From assembly GCA_026992215.1 (NCBI GenBank), contig JALXAI010000145.1:1-7325 (forward strand): 7,325 nt of DNA, given 5' to 3'. The stretch comes from Desulfobacterales bacterium. Its GTDB lineage: Bacteria > Desulfobacterota > Syntrophobacteria > B119-G9. The notes beneath the pieces are model-generated. The model was not told where the DNA came from. It saw nothing but the letters and a program-made list of their open reading frames with translations, and searched no databases. The position numbers and the translations under genes were made by a program. Positions within the stretch are counted from its first letter, which is position 1. Every line of letters starts with the position of its first letter. Below are positions 1 to 6,753 of the stretch, piece by piece.

Positions 1-356
1 TCGTTGTTGAAGATGACGAGATGGTAAGAAGGCTGGCCCGCCAGATGCTCTCGAAGGCAGGATATCGCGTATTGGACGCGGGAAGCGGTGAAGAAGCCAT
101 CAGGATAGCCAGGGAAAATGAGGGACAGATAGATCTTGTTATTACCGATGTTGTGATGCCGCGAATGAGCGGAAAAGAGCTAACGGAAAAGCTAAAAGAA
201 ATGGGACTGGTCACGAAGGCTCTTTATATCTCGGGATACACAGACAACGCCATAGTGAAGCACGGGATTCTTGAAGAGGGGATCGAGTTTATTCAGAAGC
301 CTTTTTCCATGAATGTGCTCCTCAGGAAAGTCAGAGTGGTACTCGAGAAGGATTAG
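1..356 (+). CDS. C-terminal receiver domain of a truncated signalling protein (probably a hybrid histidine kinase)
   Basis: The reading frame is open from base 3 at the left edge, so the true start lies outside the window. The visible 117 residues form one complete receiver domain. It opens with the acidic pocket VVEDDE, has the phosphoacceptor Asp in DLVITDVVMP (codon 147-149), the switch Ser in LYISGYTDN and the invariant Lys in FIQKPFS. The protein stops 13 residues after that Lys-Pro motif, so nothing follows the receiver. The wording MSGKEL, SGYTDNAIVKHG and QKPFS is typical of receivers at the C-terminus of hybrid PAS/HisKA kinases (family knowledge), where they act as phosphate relay or feedback modules in the cytoplasm. 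A stand-alone CheY-like protein beginning just left of the window cannot be excluded. The gene converges on the decayed minus-strand gene ending at 377. Confidence 0.85.
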   Translation, partial: VVEDDEMVRRLARQMLSKAGYRVLDAGSGEEAIRIARENEGQIDLVITDVVMPRMSGKELTEKLKEMGLVTKALYISGYTDNAIVKHGILEEGIEFIQKPFSMNVLLRKVRVVLEKD

Positions 357-376
357 AGCCCTGCACTTGAAACACC

Positions 377-697
377 CTAGGAGTTTTGACCATCGATGGG
401 AATCCGCATAAAAAGGTTGTTCCTTTGCCTGCTTCGCTTTTGAAATCAATGGAGCCGTCGTGTTTTTCCACTATGATACGATGAGCGATGGCCAGAGGCA
501 AATTTCAGCAACTCGAGTCCCGCTTCGCCTGGCATTGCAATATCAGTAAGCAAAAGCTCAAAACCACCTCGTACGAGAAATTTCCTGGCTTACTCCGAAC
601 TAGATGCAGTTGAACACTCCCAGCCGTTCTCCGTGATAATTCTTTTTAGAAGCAACCGAACTTGTTTTTCATCGTCAACCACCAGAATCTTTGACAT
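377..697 (-). pseudogene. Decayed receiver / histidine kinase gene with internal deletion
   Basis: The minus strand has an ATG at 697 behind a strong Shine-Dalgarno. It reads MSKILVVDDEKQVRLLLKR and on to SSSE, then a TAA stop at 592-590, probably a former Glu codon (GAA to TAA). The same frame resumes as ARKFLVRGGFELLLTDIAMPG, the receiver beta-3 strand with its phosphoacceptor Asp, to about 497. There the sequence jumps, one frame over, into LAIAHRIIVEKHDG, SIDFKSEAGKGTTF (498-412). That is the G2 box and last strands of a HATPase_c kinase domain. A one-base deletion in a T run (414-410) then shifts to FMRIPIDGQNS and a TAG stop at 379-377, a normal kinase ending. The gene therefore has a nonsense mutation, a large deletion that removed the end of the receiver and nearly all of the kinase, and a frameshift. 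The ancestor was either one receiver-kinase protein or two adjacent genes. It is not expected to be functional. Confidence 0.8.
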
Positions 698-860
698 CGT
701 AATCTCCTTTCTTTTCCGGTAGGCACATTACTTGCTTATCGTTTACAACAGTGGCAAAGACTGTACCAAGAAGAGGGTACTCGGAGATTTTATTCAGGTC
801 CAGTGCCTGTTCCTGTGACTTATATCGCTCATGTCGTTCAAAGTAGTTGCCCCGAACCAC
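675..860 (-). CDS. Doubtful small reading frame of 61 residues
   Basis: A GTG-initiated frame lies directly upstream of the decayed receiver gene and overlaps its start by 23 bases. I do not recognise the protein. The middle, around LNKISEYPLLGTVFATVVNDKQVMCLP, looks more protein-like than random antisense sequence, but there is no clear ribosome-binding site and a stop codon lies three codons before the GTG. It may be a remnant of a further gene of the decayed locus, or chance. Confidence is low. Confidence 0.15.
   Translation of the reverse strand: MVRGNYFERHERYKSQEQALDLNKISEYPLLGTVFATVVNDKQVMCLPEKKGDYDVKDSGG
704..710 (-). promoter_or_regulatory. Shine-Dalgarno site of the decayed receiver gene
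   Basis: AAAGGAG on the minus strand lies six bases before the ATG at 697. It is a near-perfect ribosome-binding site that fixes the start of the ancestral gene and shows that the decay is fairly recent. Confidence 0.7.
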
Positions 861-989
861 AGTGTGCTAATTGACACAGGATATGCCAAATAGCATGTCT
901 TTTCTGTGGTGAACAACGAAGATATCGGGATTGGTTTCCCGAGAAATAATGCTCTGGGTTCAAAAATAAATAATGGGTTTGAGGAAGTA

Positions 990-993
990 GAGG
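990..993 (+). promoter_or_regulatory. Shine-Dalgarno site that decides the receiver-HDOD start
   Basis: GAGG, within GTAGAGG, ends eight bases before the ATG at 1002. The more upstream in-frame GTG at 906 has no comparable site, so this supports the later start. Confidence 0.55.
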
Positions 994-1001
994 CCTGTGC
1001 A

Positions 1002-2162
1002 ATGAGGTGCAGAATACTTTTCGTAGATGACGAGCAAAAAGTACTAACGGGGCTGGAAAGAATGCTGAGGCGAATGAGGAAAGAATGGGAGATGGTATTT
1101 GTTGACAGCGCAGAAAGGGCAATGGCTGAGCTTCAAAAGGCTCCTTTTGATGTTATCGTTACCGATATGAAGATGCCCGGCATGGAAGGAAACCAGCTTC
1201 TTTCAAACGTAAAAGAACGATATCCGGACATCGTTAGGCTCGTGCTTTCGGGGCACGCCGAGGAGCAGAACATTGCGGAATCTATCGACGTCACTCATCA
1301 ATTTCTGACCAAGCCATGCGAAGCCGATGAATTAAAGGAAACCCTCAGAAGATGTTGCTGGCTTAAGTCAAGGCTCGGTGACCCGGACCTGAAAAGGATC
1401 GTAACCAGGATCAGCAAACTACCTACACTTCCTCAGCTCTACACGGAGATTACCGAAGCCCTGAGAAGAGATGCACCGATTAAGGAAATTGCGGAAATTA
1501 TTTCTCAGGATATAAGCATGACCGCCAAGATACTCCAGCTGGTGAATTCTCCTTTTTTCGGGACCCGTTATAATATAGCGAATCCTGTTCAGGCTGTAAA
1601 CTTCCTGGGCCTGGATACCATAAAGAACCTGGTTTTTTCCGTTGAACTTTTTTCCCAGTTCGATGAAAAGACACTAAGAAAGTTTCACCTCGGCGATATT
1701 TGGGACCACAGCCTTGACGTGGCCTCACTTGCCAAGAAGATTTATCTTGCAGAAAGGAAGGACGAAAAAGGTGCCGGCCACGCATTTCTCGCGGGAATGC
1801 TGCATGACGTAGGGAAATTAATATTGGTTACCAATTTCCCGGAGGAATTCGAGACCGCCATCAAAAAGGCCCGAGCTGAGCATATTCCTCATTACATGGC
1901 TGAAGCCGAAATTATAGGTACCACTCACGCTGAAGTAGGGTCATATCTACTCGGGTTATGGGGACTACCGGATGAGATTATCGATCCGATAGCCAACCAT
2001 CACAGACCACGCAGAAGTTCCGAAAGCGCATTTTCCGCGCTCACGGCGGTTCATGTAGCTAACGCGATGGTGGATGGAGATATTCTTCGTATGATCGATT
2101 CTGACTACCTCGAAAGAGTGGGAATAAGCGATTGCCTGGAACAATGGAATAACCTTCAATAA
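1002..2162 (+). CDS. Response regulator: receiver plus HDOD domain
   Basis: The protein has 386 residues from the ATG at 1002, which places the receiver core RILFVDDE at the very N-terminus as usual. Residues 1-120 are a CheY-like receiver with acidic residues D9/D10, phosphoacceptor D55 in VIVTDMKMPG, switch S83 in LVLSGHAEE and K104 in FLTKPC. Residues about 138-340 form an HDOD domain, beginning LPTLPQLYTEI and including ISMTAKILQLVNSPFFG and NPVQAVNFLG. An HD pair is kept at H268-D269 (MLHDVGKL), with further His at H236, H309 and H333/H334. HDOD proteins generally lack enzymatic activity and act as regulatory scaffolds in signalling, stress and motility control; receiver-HDOD fusions are common in Deltaproteobacteria (family knowledge). 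This one is probably a cytoplasmic phosphorylation-controlled regulator with no DNA-binding domain. It is followed after 18 bases by another receiver protein, likely in one operon. An alternative GTG start at 906 would add 32 residues of no family resemblance. Confidence 0.9.
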   Translation: MRCRILFVDDEQKVLTGLERMLRRMRKEWEMVFVDSAERAMAELQKAPFDVIVTDMKMPGMEGNQLLSNVKERYPDIVRLVLSGHAEEQNIAESIDVTHQFLTKPCEADELKETLRRCCWLKSRLGDPDLKRIVTRISKLPTLPQLYTEITEALRRDAPIKEIAEIISQDISMTAKILQLVNSPFFGTRYNIANPVQAVNFLGLDTIKNLVFSVELFSQFDEKTLRKFHLGDIWDHSLDVASLAKKIYLAERKDEKGAGHAFLAGMLHDVGKLILVTNFPEEFETAIKKARAEHIPHYMAEAEIIGTTHAEVGSYLLGLWGLPDEIIDPIANHHRPRRSSESAFSALTAVHVANAMVDGDILRMIDSDYLERVGISDCLEQWNNLQ

Positions 2163-2167
2163 GGAGG
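2161..2167 (+). promoter_or_regulatory. Ribosome-binding site overlapping the upstream stop codon
   Basis: AAGGAGG shares two bases with the TAA stop of the receiver-HDOD gene and lies 13 bases before the GTG start at 2181, a rather long spacing. The overlap suggests translational coupling of the two genes. Confidence 0.6.
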
Positions 2168-2180
2168 GAGTTGTTTTAAG

Positions 2181-3344
2181 GTGAGCGAGAGATTGCCAGA
2201 AAAAATCCTCTTTGTAGACGATGACGTTAATCTTCTTCAGGGAATAAGACGACAGTACAGGAAAAGATTCAACATCGTTACTGCGAGCAGAGGCAGGGAG
2301 GCCCTGGCATTGCTGCAAAAGGGTGATTTTGCGGTAGTAGTCTCCGACCTTCAGATGCCCGAGATGAACGGGATCGAGTTTTTAAGCGAAGTTAAGGAGC
2401 ATTACCCGGATGTCGTGAGAATCATGCTGACCGGAAACGCCGACCTTACCGCTGCCATAGATGCGGTGAACAACGGGAACATATTCAGGTTTTGCACAAA
2501 GCCATGTCCCGTTGATGTCATGGTCAATACATTGTGGAGCGCGATTGAGCAGTACAGGTTGATCAATGCCGAACGTGAGTTGCTCGAAAAGACCCTCCTC
2601 GGTAGCGTTAAAGTGTTAACCGACATCCTGTCACTGGTAAATCCAATTGCCTTCGGGAGGGCGTCAAGAGTTAGAAATTACGTAAAAAAGATACTGGATA
2701 AGCTTGGAATAACAGATACATGGAAGTTTGAGATTGCAGCGATGTTGTCTCAAATTGGCTGTGTTACCATTCCTGCTGAAGCCCTGGAAAAGGTATATAA
2801 AAACGAGGAGCTTCGTGACGAGGAAAAACAAATGTTCACGGCACATCCGCTGGTGGGCAGGGAACTGATATCCACCATACCCAGGCTTGATGAAGTTGCA
2901 TCGATAATTGCTTACCAGGAAAAGCGTTTTGATGGTACCGGAATACCCGGAGACGGTCGCAAGGGGTCAGATATTCCTCTTGGAGCAAGAATTTTGAAAG
3001 TTGCGCTTGATTTTGACGTGTTGGTGCTTAGCGGGATGAGTCTATCCCGTGCCTTCGAAGAAATGAAGAAGCGGCAGGGGTGGTATGATTCCGGGATATT
3101 GTCCGTGTTACCGCAGATCATAAGAGAAGAAGAGATTCTGGAGGTCAAGGAGGTTTTGGTAAGGGATCTTGATACCAGCATGATGTTAGCTGAAGATGTC
3201 AAGACGACTAAAGGTGTTCTGCTGATTTCCCAGGGGCAGGAAGTGACTCCCAGCTTGCTGAAACGTCTCAAGAATTTTTCGCGAACCGTTGGAGTTAGAG
3301 AACCCATTAAAGTATTTGTCCGGAATCCCGGGGCGGCTTTTTGA
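2181..3344 (+). CDS. Response regulator with a degenerate HD-GYP domain
   Basis: The protein has 387 residues from a GTG start. Residues 1-125 are a receiver with D13-D15, phosphoacceptor D56 in VVSDLQMPEMNG, switch T84 in IMLTGNAD and K107 in FCTKPC. A helical linker (about 120-150) leads to an HD-GYP-like fold at about 150-300. Active HD-GYP enzymes hydrolyse cyclic di-GMP with a HD pair, further His ligands and a GYP motif. Here the HD position reads MLSQIGCVTIP (S190-Q191), the usual HHE reads YQE (Y245-Q246) and GYP is GIP (254-256). Only H222 of the HP motif remains. Catalysis is therefore unlikely, and a binding or scaffold role is inferred. The last ~70 residues, with MMLAEDVKTTKGVLLISQG and LLKRLKNF, form the small C-terminal module seen in related regulators. 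It is co-transcribed with the receiver-HDOD gene upstream and has no DNA-binding domain. Confidence 0.88.
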   Translation: MSERLPEKILFVDDDVNLLQGIRRQYRKRFNIVTASRGREALALLQKGDFAVVVSDLQMPEMNGIEFLSEVKEHYPDVVRIMLTGNADLTAAIDAVNNGNIFRFCTKPCPVDVMVNTLWSAIEQYRLINAERELLEKTLLGSVKVLTDILSLVNPIAFGRASRVRNYVKKILDKLGITDTWKFEIAAMLSQIGCVTIPAEALEKVYKNEELRDEEKQMFTAHPLVGRELISTIPRLDEVASIIAYQEKRFDGTGIPGDGRKGSDIPLGARILKVALDFDVLVLSGMSLSRAFEEMKKRQGWYDSGILSVLPQIIREEEILEVKEVLVRDLDTSMMLAEDVKTTKGVLLISQGQEVTPSLLKRLKNFSRTVGVREPIKVFVRNPGAAF

Positions 3345-3350
3345 TTCCGG
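3320..3350 (+). repeat. Inverted repeat across the end of the degenerate HD-GYP gene
   Basis: CCGGAATC (3320-3327) and GATTCCGG (3343-3350) are a perfect 8-bp inverted repeat with a 15-base loop, and the TGA stop lies at the start of the right arm. No T run follows (GTAGTATTC), so it is not a typical intrinsic terminator. It may protect the mRNA 3' end or be chance. Confidence 0.4.
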
Positions 3351-3420
3351 GTAGTATTCATACTTTCTTCAGCCCCCAGCAATGCGGAGCATGCGGATTA
3401 GCGGATAATTGGAAAAAAGG

Positions 3421-3487
3421 AAACGCTGGTTTTAGGGAGATAAGGCTATAAAGTTCAATGCTATTAATTTTTATGAGCGTTTTTTTA
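3421..3487. terminator. Weak candidate terminator between convergent genes
   Basis: AAACGCT (3421-3427) and AGCGTTT (3476-3482) can pair, with seven T from 3480 on the plus strand and an A-rich stretch before the left arm. The loop is nearly 50 bases, although an inner ATAAA/TTTAT pairing could shorten it. It sits where both the plus-strand operon and the minus-strand kinase should stop. No better terminator is visible in the 170-base gap. Confidence 0.25.
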
Positions 3488-3514
3488 TTTATGATCCGGC
3501 TGAGAAGGCAGTAA

Positions 3515-5839
3515 TCAAATTTGTTTGATGTCCAGAGGGAGGGTAATCCTGAAAGTTGTCCCCACGCCCACCTTGCTTTCCACGTCTATTCTCCCTGCAT
3601 GCTTGGCTATCACGTTGTAGGCAAGATTGAGTCCCATACCCGTTCCCTTGCCCACGCCTTTCGTTGTAAAAAAAGGATCAAAGATTCTTGGTAATATCTC
3701 CTCGGGGATTCCTTTCCCGGTATCTTTTATTACTATTTGTACATTGTCCCCATCTTTCCTTGTTCTGATAACTATCTTTCCCTTTTCCTTCGGATTACTT
3801 CCCACTGCTTCCTCAATGGCATGGGCAGCGTTTACAATCATGTTGAGGATAACCTGGTTAATTTCAGCGATTTTGCATGGCACGGGAGGTAAAGACTCGT
3901 CAAAATCCGTGATTAATTCACACGAATACTTCCATTCGTTTCTGCATACCGTTATGGTGTTTTCAATTGCCTCGTTTATGTCTGCTGGCGCCATCTCTTC
4001 GGTTCCGGGGTGGGCGAATTTTTTCATCGAACGTACAATGGTCGCAATCCTTTCGACACCGTCAAGAGTCTCTTCTATGGCTTTAGGAATTTCTTCAATC
4101 AGGTATCGTAGGTCAATCTCCTCGATTATGTCCTCAATTTTCCTGATCAATTCTTCATCGCTCGTCCCGTTTTTGCAAACTTCGAGCAGCTTGAGAAACG
4201 AATCGAGCACCTGGTGAATATCCTCGAAAGATTCCTCCATAAAGCGGATATTATCGCCTACAAATTGCGTTGGAGTATTAATTTCATGAGCGATCCCTGC
4301 AGAAAGCTGTCCTACCGAAGCCAGTTTCTCAGATTGGTAAAGCTGGATCTCCATTGCTTTTTTTTCTTCTTCTACCTGCTTTTGACGGGTAATATCGTCA
4401 AAAACTCCAGTGATATACTGGACTCTGCCACTCTTGTCGCAAATTATTTGCCCCCGGTCTTCTATCCACCTGGTTTCTCCGTCGGCCCGCATTATCCTGT
4501 AGACCCGGCAAAAGGATTTGTCTCTTTTAAGAGCCTCAACAAAGCTTTTCTTGATCGTATTAAGATCCTCGGGATGAACAATGTCGCACCATTTTATTTT
4601 TCGTGTGGTGAAATCAAGGATTGAATACCCGGTCAATTTTTCCACTTTTTCGTCAATAAAATCGGCGCTCCAATCCAGGTATCCCCTGTAAACCGGGCAG
4701 GGTAGATTTCTGACAAGCAAACGGTAATCTTCCCTGCTCTGCCGCAATTGTTCCTCGGTTTTTCTCCTTTCTTCGACCTCTAACTTTAGATTATCATGTG
4801 CCTGCCTGATTTTTTTGTTCAGGTTCCAAACACTAACACAGCTTATCAAGAGAGCAAGAAAAAACATTAATGCCAGAAACAACCATGCCCAGTACTTGAG
4901 AATTACCACTTTAAGGGTGATCTTCCCGAAATCCCGATAGGGCCCGATTTTCAAATACTTGAGGCATTCGTGAACAGGCTGATAGTTAAGGGGAATCGTC
5001 CAGCCGGCACATCTTGCAGCTTGCGCCGCTTTGGAATCAGCTGACATCTGAAGAAGCGCTATTGCCACTTCTCTTGCCAGTTGATCGGAAGTATGTTTCA
5101 GCTTGGCGAATGGCCACTCCGGATACGCCCTGGTGGAATGCAGGAAGGGCAACTCGGATGCGCTCCTGGGATGATCATGGATAACATAAAAGTCTGAAAT
5201 TTTGATCTTACCTTCCGCCTGCATTCGCTCAAGTGTATCTGTTCGCACGGTACCCGCATCTACTTTTCTATCCCTTACGGCGTAAACCACCGCGTCGTGG
5301 GTCCCACCGAATTCCAGCCTGGCAAAATCTGTGTATGGGTTAATTCCATGTTCCTTAAGCTCTCTCCACGCCGCTCTCCATCCACCCAGCGAAGTTTCCT
5401 TGACGGCCATGAAGGCTTTTCCTTCCAGGTCTTTAAGACGCCTGATATCTTTTCTGTCTGCGCGGCAGAAAATTACACCGCCAAATTTTGTGCATGGAGA
5501 GCCAAGGCGAAGATTCCTGAGGGTGGCAATCCTGTTTATTCCGTACCAGGATTCGAGTTCTACGTAAAATGAGGGGTTCGTAATAATGAAATCAACGCGC
5601 TCGTTTTTCACCGCGGAATATATTTCATCAAACGAAAGAGGGACGATTTTAAATCGGTAGAGTGGAATCTTGCGAGTCAGGTAGTCGGCTGTTGGAGTCC
5701 ATTTTTTCAGGCATATTTCAGTACCCCTTTTGGCAAGGACTCCGATTTTTATATCGGCGGTTTTGGCAGACAAATATGCGTGAAGAGTGAAAACCAGCAA
5801 GACGGCGAAAAGCACAACCAACATAACTTTCGTTTTCAC
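3515..5839 (-). CDS. Membrane sensor histidine kinase with PhnD-like periplasmic domain and PAS domain
   Basis: The protein has 774 residues. An N-terminal hydrophobic segment (5-24) is a signal anchor or signal peptide. Residues 28-300 are a PhnD-type (phosphonate-binding-like, PBP2) ligand-binding fold: IKIGVLAKRG, YSAVKNERVDFIITNPSFY, FGGVIFCRADRKDIRRLKDL and TSLGGW. A transmembrane helix at about 312-336 leads to a coiled coil (340-372) and a PAS domain (370-485, ending GVFDDITRQKQ). The kinase core has H518 in GIAHEINTP, N box N666/N670, G1 DTGKGIP (706-712), F box DPFFTTK and G2 GTGMGL, so all catalytic motifs are intact. The same periplasmic architecture occurs in TtrS-type sensors of sulfur oxyanions (family knowledge), but the ligand here is unknown. 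The GTG start overlaps the stop of the response regulator gene (GTGA), with GGAGAGG five bases upstream, so translation is coupled. There is no fused receiver; the upstream regulator is the likely partner. Confidence 0.92.
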   Translation of the reverse strand: MKTKVMLVVLFAVLLVFTLHAYLSAKTADIKIGVLAKRGTEICLKKWTPTADYLTRKIPLYRFKIVPLSFDEIYSAVKNERVDFIITNPSFYVELESWYGINRIATLRNLRLGSPCTKFGGVIFCRADRKDIRRLKDLEGKAFMAVKETSLGGWRAAWRELKEHGINPYTDFARLEFGGTHDAVVYAVRDRKVDAGTVRTDTLERMQAEGKIKISDFYVIHDHPRSASELPFLHSTRAYPEWPFAKLKHTSDQLAREVAIALLQMSADSKAAQAARCAGWTIPLNYQPVHECLKYLKIGPYRDFGKITLKVVILKYWAWLFLALMFFLALLISCVSVWNLNKKIRQAHDNLKLEVEERRKTEEQLRQSREDYRLLVRNLPCPVYRGYLDWSADFIDEKVEKLTGYSILDFTTRKIKWCDIVHPEDLNTIKKSFVEALKRDKSFCRVYRIMRADGETRWIEDRGQIICDKSGRVQYITGVFDDITRQKQVEEEKKAMEIQLYQSEKLASVGQLSAGIAHEINTPTQFVGDNIRFMEESFEDIHQVLDSFLKLLEVCKNGTSDEELIRKIEDIIEEIDLRYLIEEIPKAIEETLDGVERIATIVRSMKKFAHPGTEEMAPADINEAIENTITVCRNEWKYSCELITDFDESLPPVPCKIAEINQVILNMIVNAAHAIEEAVGSNPKEKGKIVIRTRKDGDNVQIVIKDTGKGIPEEILPRIFDPFFTTKGVGKGTGMGLNLAYNVIAKHAGRIDVESKVGVGTTFRITLPLDIKQI

Positions 5840-6450
5840 TTTTTCCTCTCCGTAAAATTTCTCCGAGACAAAGATTTGACCTGCTCCTCAAACCTTACTA
5901 GTTCTCCTCCGAGATTGTTAAGGAAGGATTCGATATCGGTATCCATCGTTTCTTCAATGAGGATTGCCCCGTCTTCATCTCTTTTTACATCCGTTATTCC
6001 CGGCAGGTATTCTTCAAGCTGTTCCAGCAAATAAGATTGTTTTCTGGCGGTGCGAAGAAGCCTTTTTGATTTCTTCAAGAGGTCTCTTTGTTGTATAGAC
6101 TGTTGTATTGCTATGGCAAGTTCAAGAGCATTGCACGGCTTGGTAAAAAATCGCGTAATCGAACCTTTATTTATGGCATCGAGGGCGACCTGAAGTGTAG
6201 CCTTTCCCGTAAGCATAAAGCGGATAACGTCCGGGTGGTATTTTTTCACGTAAACCAGAAGGTCAATTCCCTTTGTACCGGGCATATCCTGGTCCGTAAC
6301 AACAAGATCTATCTCTTCTTTTTCGAACAATTTCATGGCCTCATCCGCTGAATTTGCGCAGAGTATGCGAAATTTCTCTTTCCTCAATGATCTTTTCAAG
6401 CTTTGGAGTACCAAGGGTTCGTCGTCTACAAGAAGTACTGTTGGCTGCAT
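5836..6450 (-). CDS. Response regulator with receiver and a short unknown C-terminal region
   Basis: The protein has 204 residues from the ATG at 6450. That start is preferred over the ATG six codons upstream (6468) because AGGA lies seven bases before it and it puts the receiver core VLLVDDE at the N-terminus. The receiver (1-120) has D9/D10, phosphoacceptor D53 in VVTDQDMPG, switch T81 in FMLTGKA and K104 in FFTKPC. The remaining ~80 residues start with a basic helical or coiled-coil stretch (QQSIQQRDLLKKSKRLL), then YLPGITDVKRDEDGAILIEE and a final helix. There is no helix-turn-helix, GGDEF, EAL or HD motif, so output is probably by protein contact or phosphotransfer. The gene overlaps the sensor kinase downstream by four bases, which makes the two a likely cognate pair. 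The receiver resembles those of the two plus-strand regulators (shared PDVxRxMLTG and FxTKPC). Confidence 0.88.
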   Translation of the reverse strand: MQPTVLLVDDEPLVLQSLKRSLRKEKFRILCANSADEAMKLFEKEEIDLVVTDQDMPGTKGIDLLVYVKKYHPDVIRFMLTGKATLQVALDAINKGSITRFFTKPCNALELAIAIQQSIQQRDLLKKSKRLLRTARKQSYLLEQLEEYLPGITDVKRDEDGAILIEETMDTDIESFLNNLGGELVRFEEQVKSLSRRNFTERKK

Positions 6451-6457
6451 ATTGAAT

Positions 6458-6461
6458 TCCT
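6458..6461 (-). promoter_or_regulatory. Shine-Dalgarno site that decides the response regulator start
   Basis: AGGA on the minus strand, seven bases before the ATG at 6450. The alternative ATG at 6468 has no purine-rich stretch at a suitable distance. Confidence 0.5.
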
Positions 6462-6468
6462 GTGGCAT

Positions 6469-6691
6469 GTGGTTTGAGTGTTATCGAGCCTACATGCAGA
6501 CTGGTAGCAATATTTATGCCCCGGAATGTAGCTGCTTTTTTACTTTGAACGCGGCACAGGCTGTAAAAGGATAAATCCCGGCGCAAGAATTAATGCCTGG
6601 GGAAAATGTTGTTTTCAGGAAAATATTCTCCGAGGCCGTAGCTTTAGCCATTTCCACGAAGAAATGCATTCAAGAAAATTCGTGCCAGGGC
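6469..6691. other. Divergent intergenic region
   Basis: About 220 bases lie between the minus-strand response regulator and the promoter of the trp leader. The promoter of the regulator-kinase pair must be here, but I find no convincing -35/-10 pair or sigma-54 element on the minus strand. No RNA gene, repeat or protein-like frame is visible. Confidence 0.4.
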
Positions 6692-6720
6692 TTGACATGC
6701 GACACCATTGCTGGTAAAGA
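6692..6720 (+). promoter_or_regulatory. Probable sigma-70 promoter of the trp leader and trpB
   Basis: A perfect -35 box TTGACA (6692-6697) is followed after 17 bases by TAAAGA (6715-6720), a 3/6 match to the -10 consensus. TGG just before it (6712-6714) gives an extended -10 TGN motif. Transcription would start near 6727, leaving about 27 bases before the leader ATG at 6754, the usual layout of a trp leader. Confidence 0.6.
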
Positions 6721-6753
6721 AGCTTGAAAATCATGAAAGGTAACTGGTTGAAA

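Larger units (their letters stand above)
698..1001. other. Gap of about 300 bases without a confident gene
   Basis: This stretch separates the decayed minus-strand gene from the plus-strand receiver-HDOD gene and should hold the promoters of both. A perfect TTGACA occurs on the plus strand at 871-876, but no acceptable -10 box follows at 16-18 bases. I see no sigma-54 type GG/GC element, terminator, repeat or RNA gene. The plus-strand frame is open from a GTG at 906, but its first 32 codons do not look like part of the protein. Confidence 0.5.

Noticed and set aside
871..900. TTGACA at 871-876 as promoter of the plus-strand regulators
   Set aside because: The -35 box is perfect but no reasonable -10 hexamer occurs at 16-18 bases, so it was not called.
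906..1001. Upstream GTG extension of the receiver-HDOD gene
   Set aside because: The 32 extra residues (VNNEDIGIGFPRNN...) do not fit a receiver N-terminus and the GTG lacks a ribosome-binding site; the ATG at 1002 has one.
2912..3382. Minus-strand open frame of 156 codons
   Set aside because: It is antisense to the conserved degenerate HD-GYP gene, Ser/Arg-rich, with no recognisable motif.
3384..3408. Three short GCGGA repeats (GCGGAGCAT, GCGGATTA, GCGGATAA)
   Set aside because: Too short and irregular for a CRISPR, iteron or protein-binding array; probably chance.
3627..4624. Plus-strand open frames of 196 and 136 codons
   Set aside because: They lie antisense to the kinase core and PAS domain, have no family resemblance and are shadows of that gene.
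6451..6468. Upstream ATG at 6468 for the response regulator
   Set aside because: It adds six residues before the receiver core and has no ribosome-binding site, unlike the ATG at 6450.
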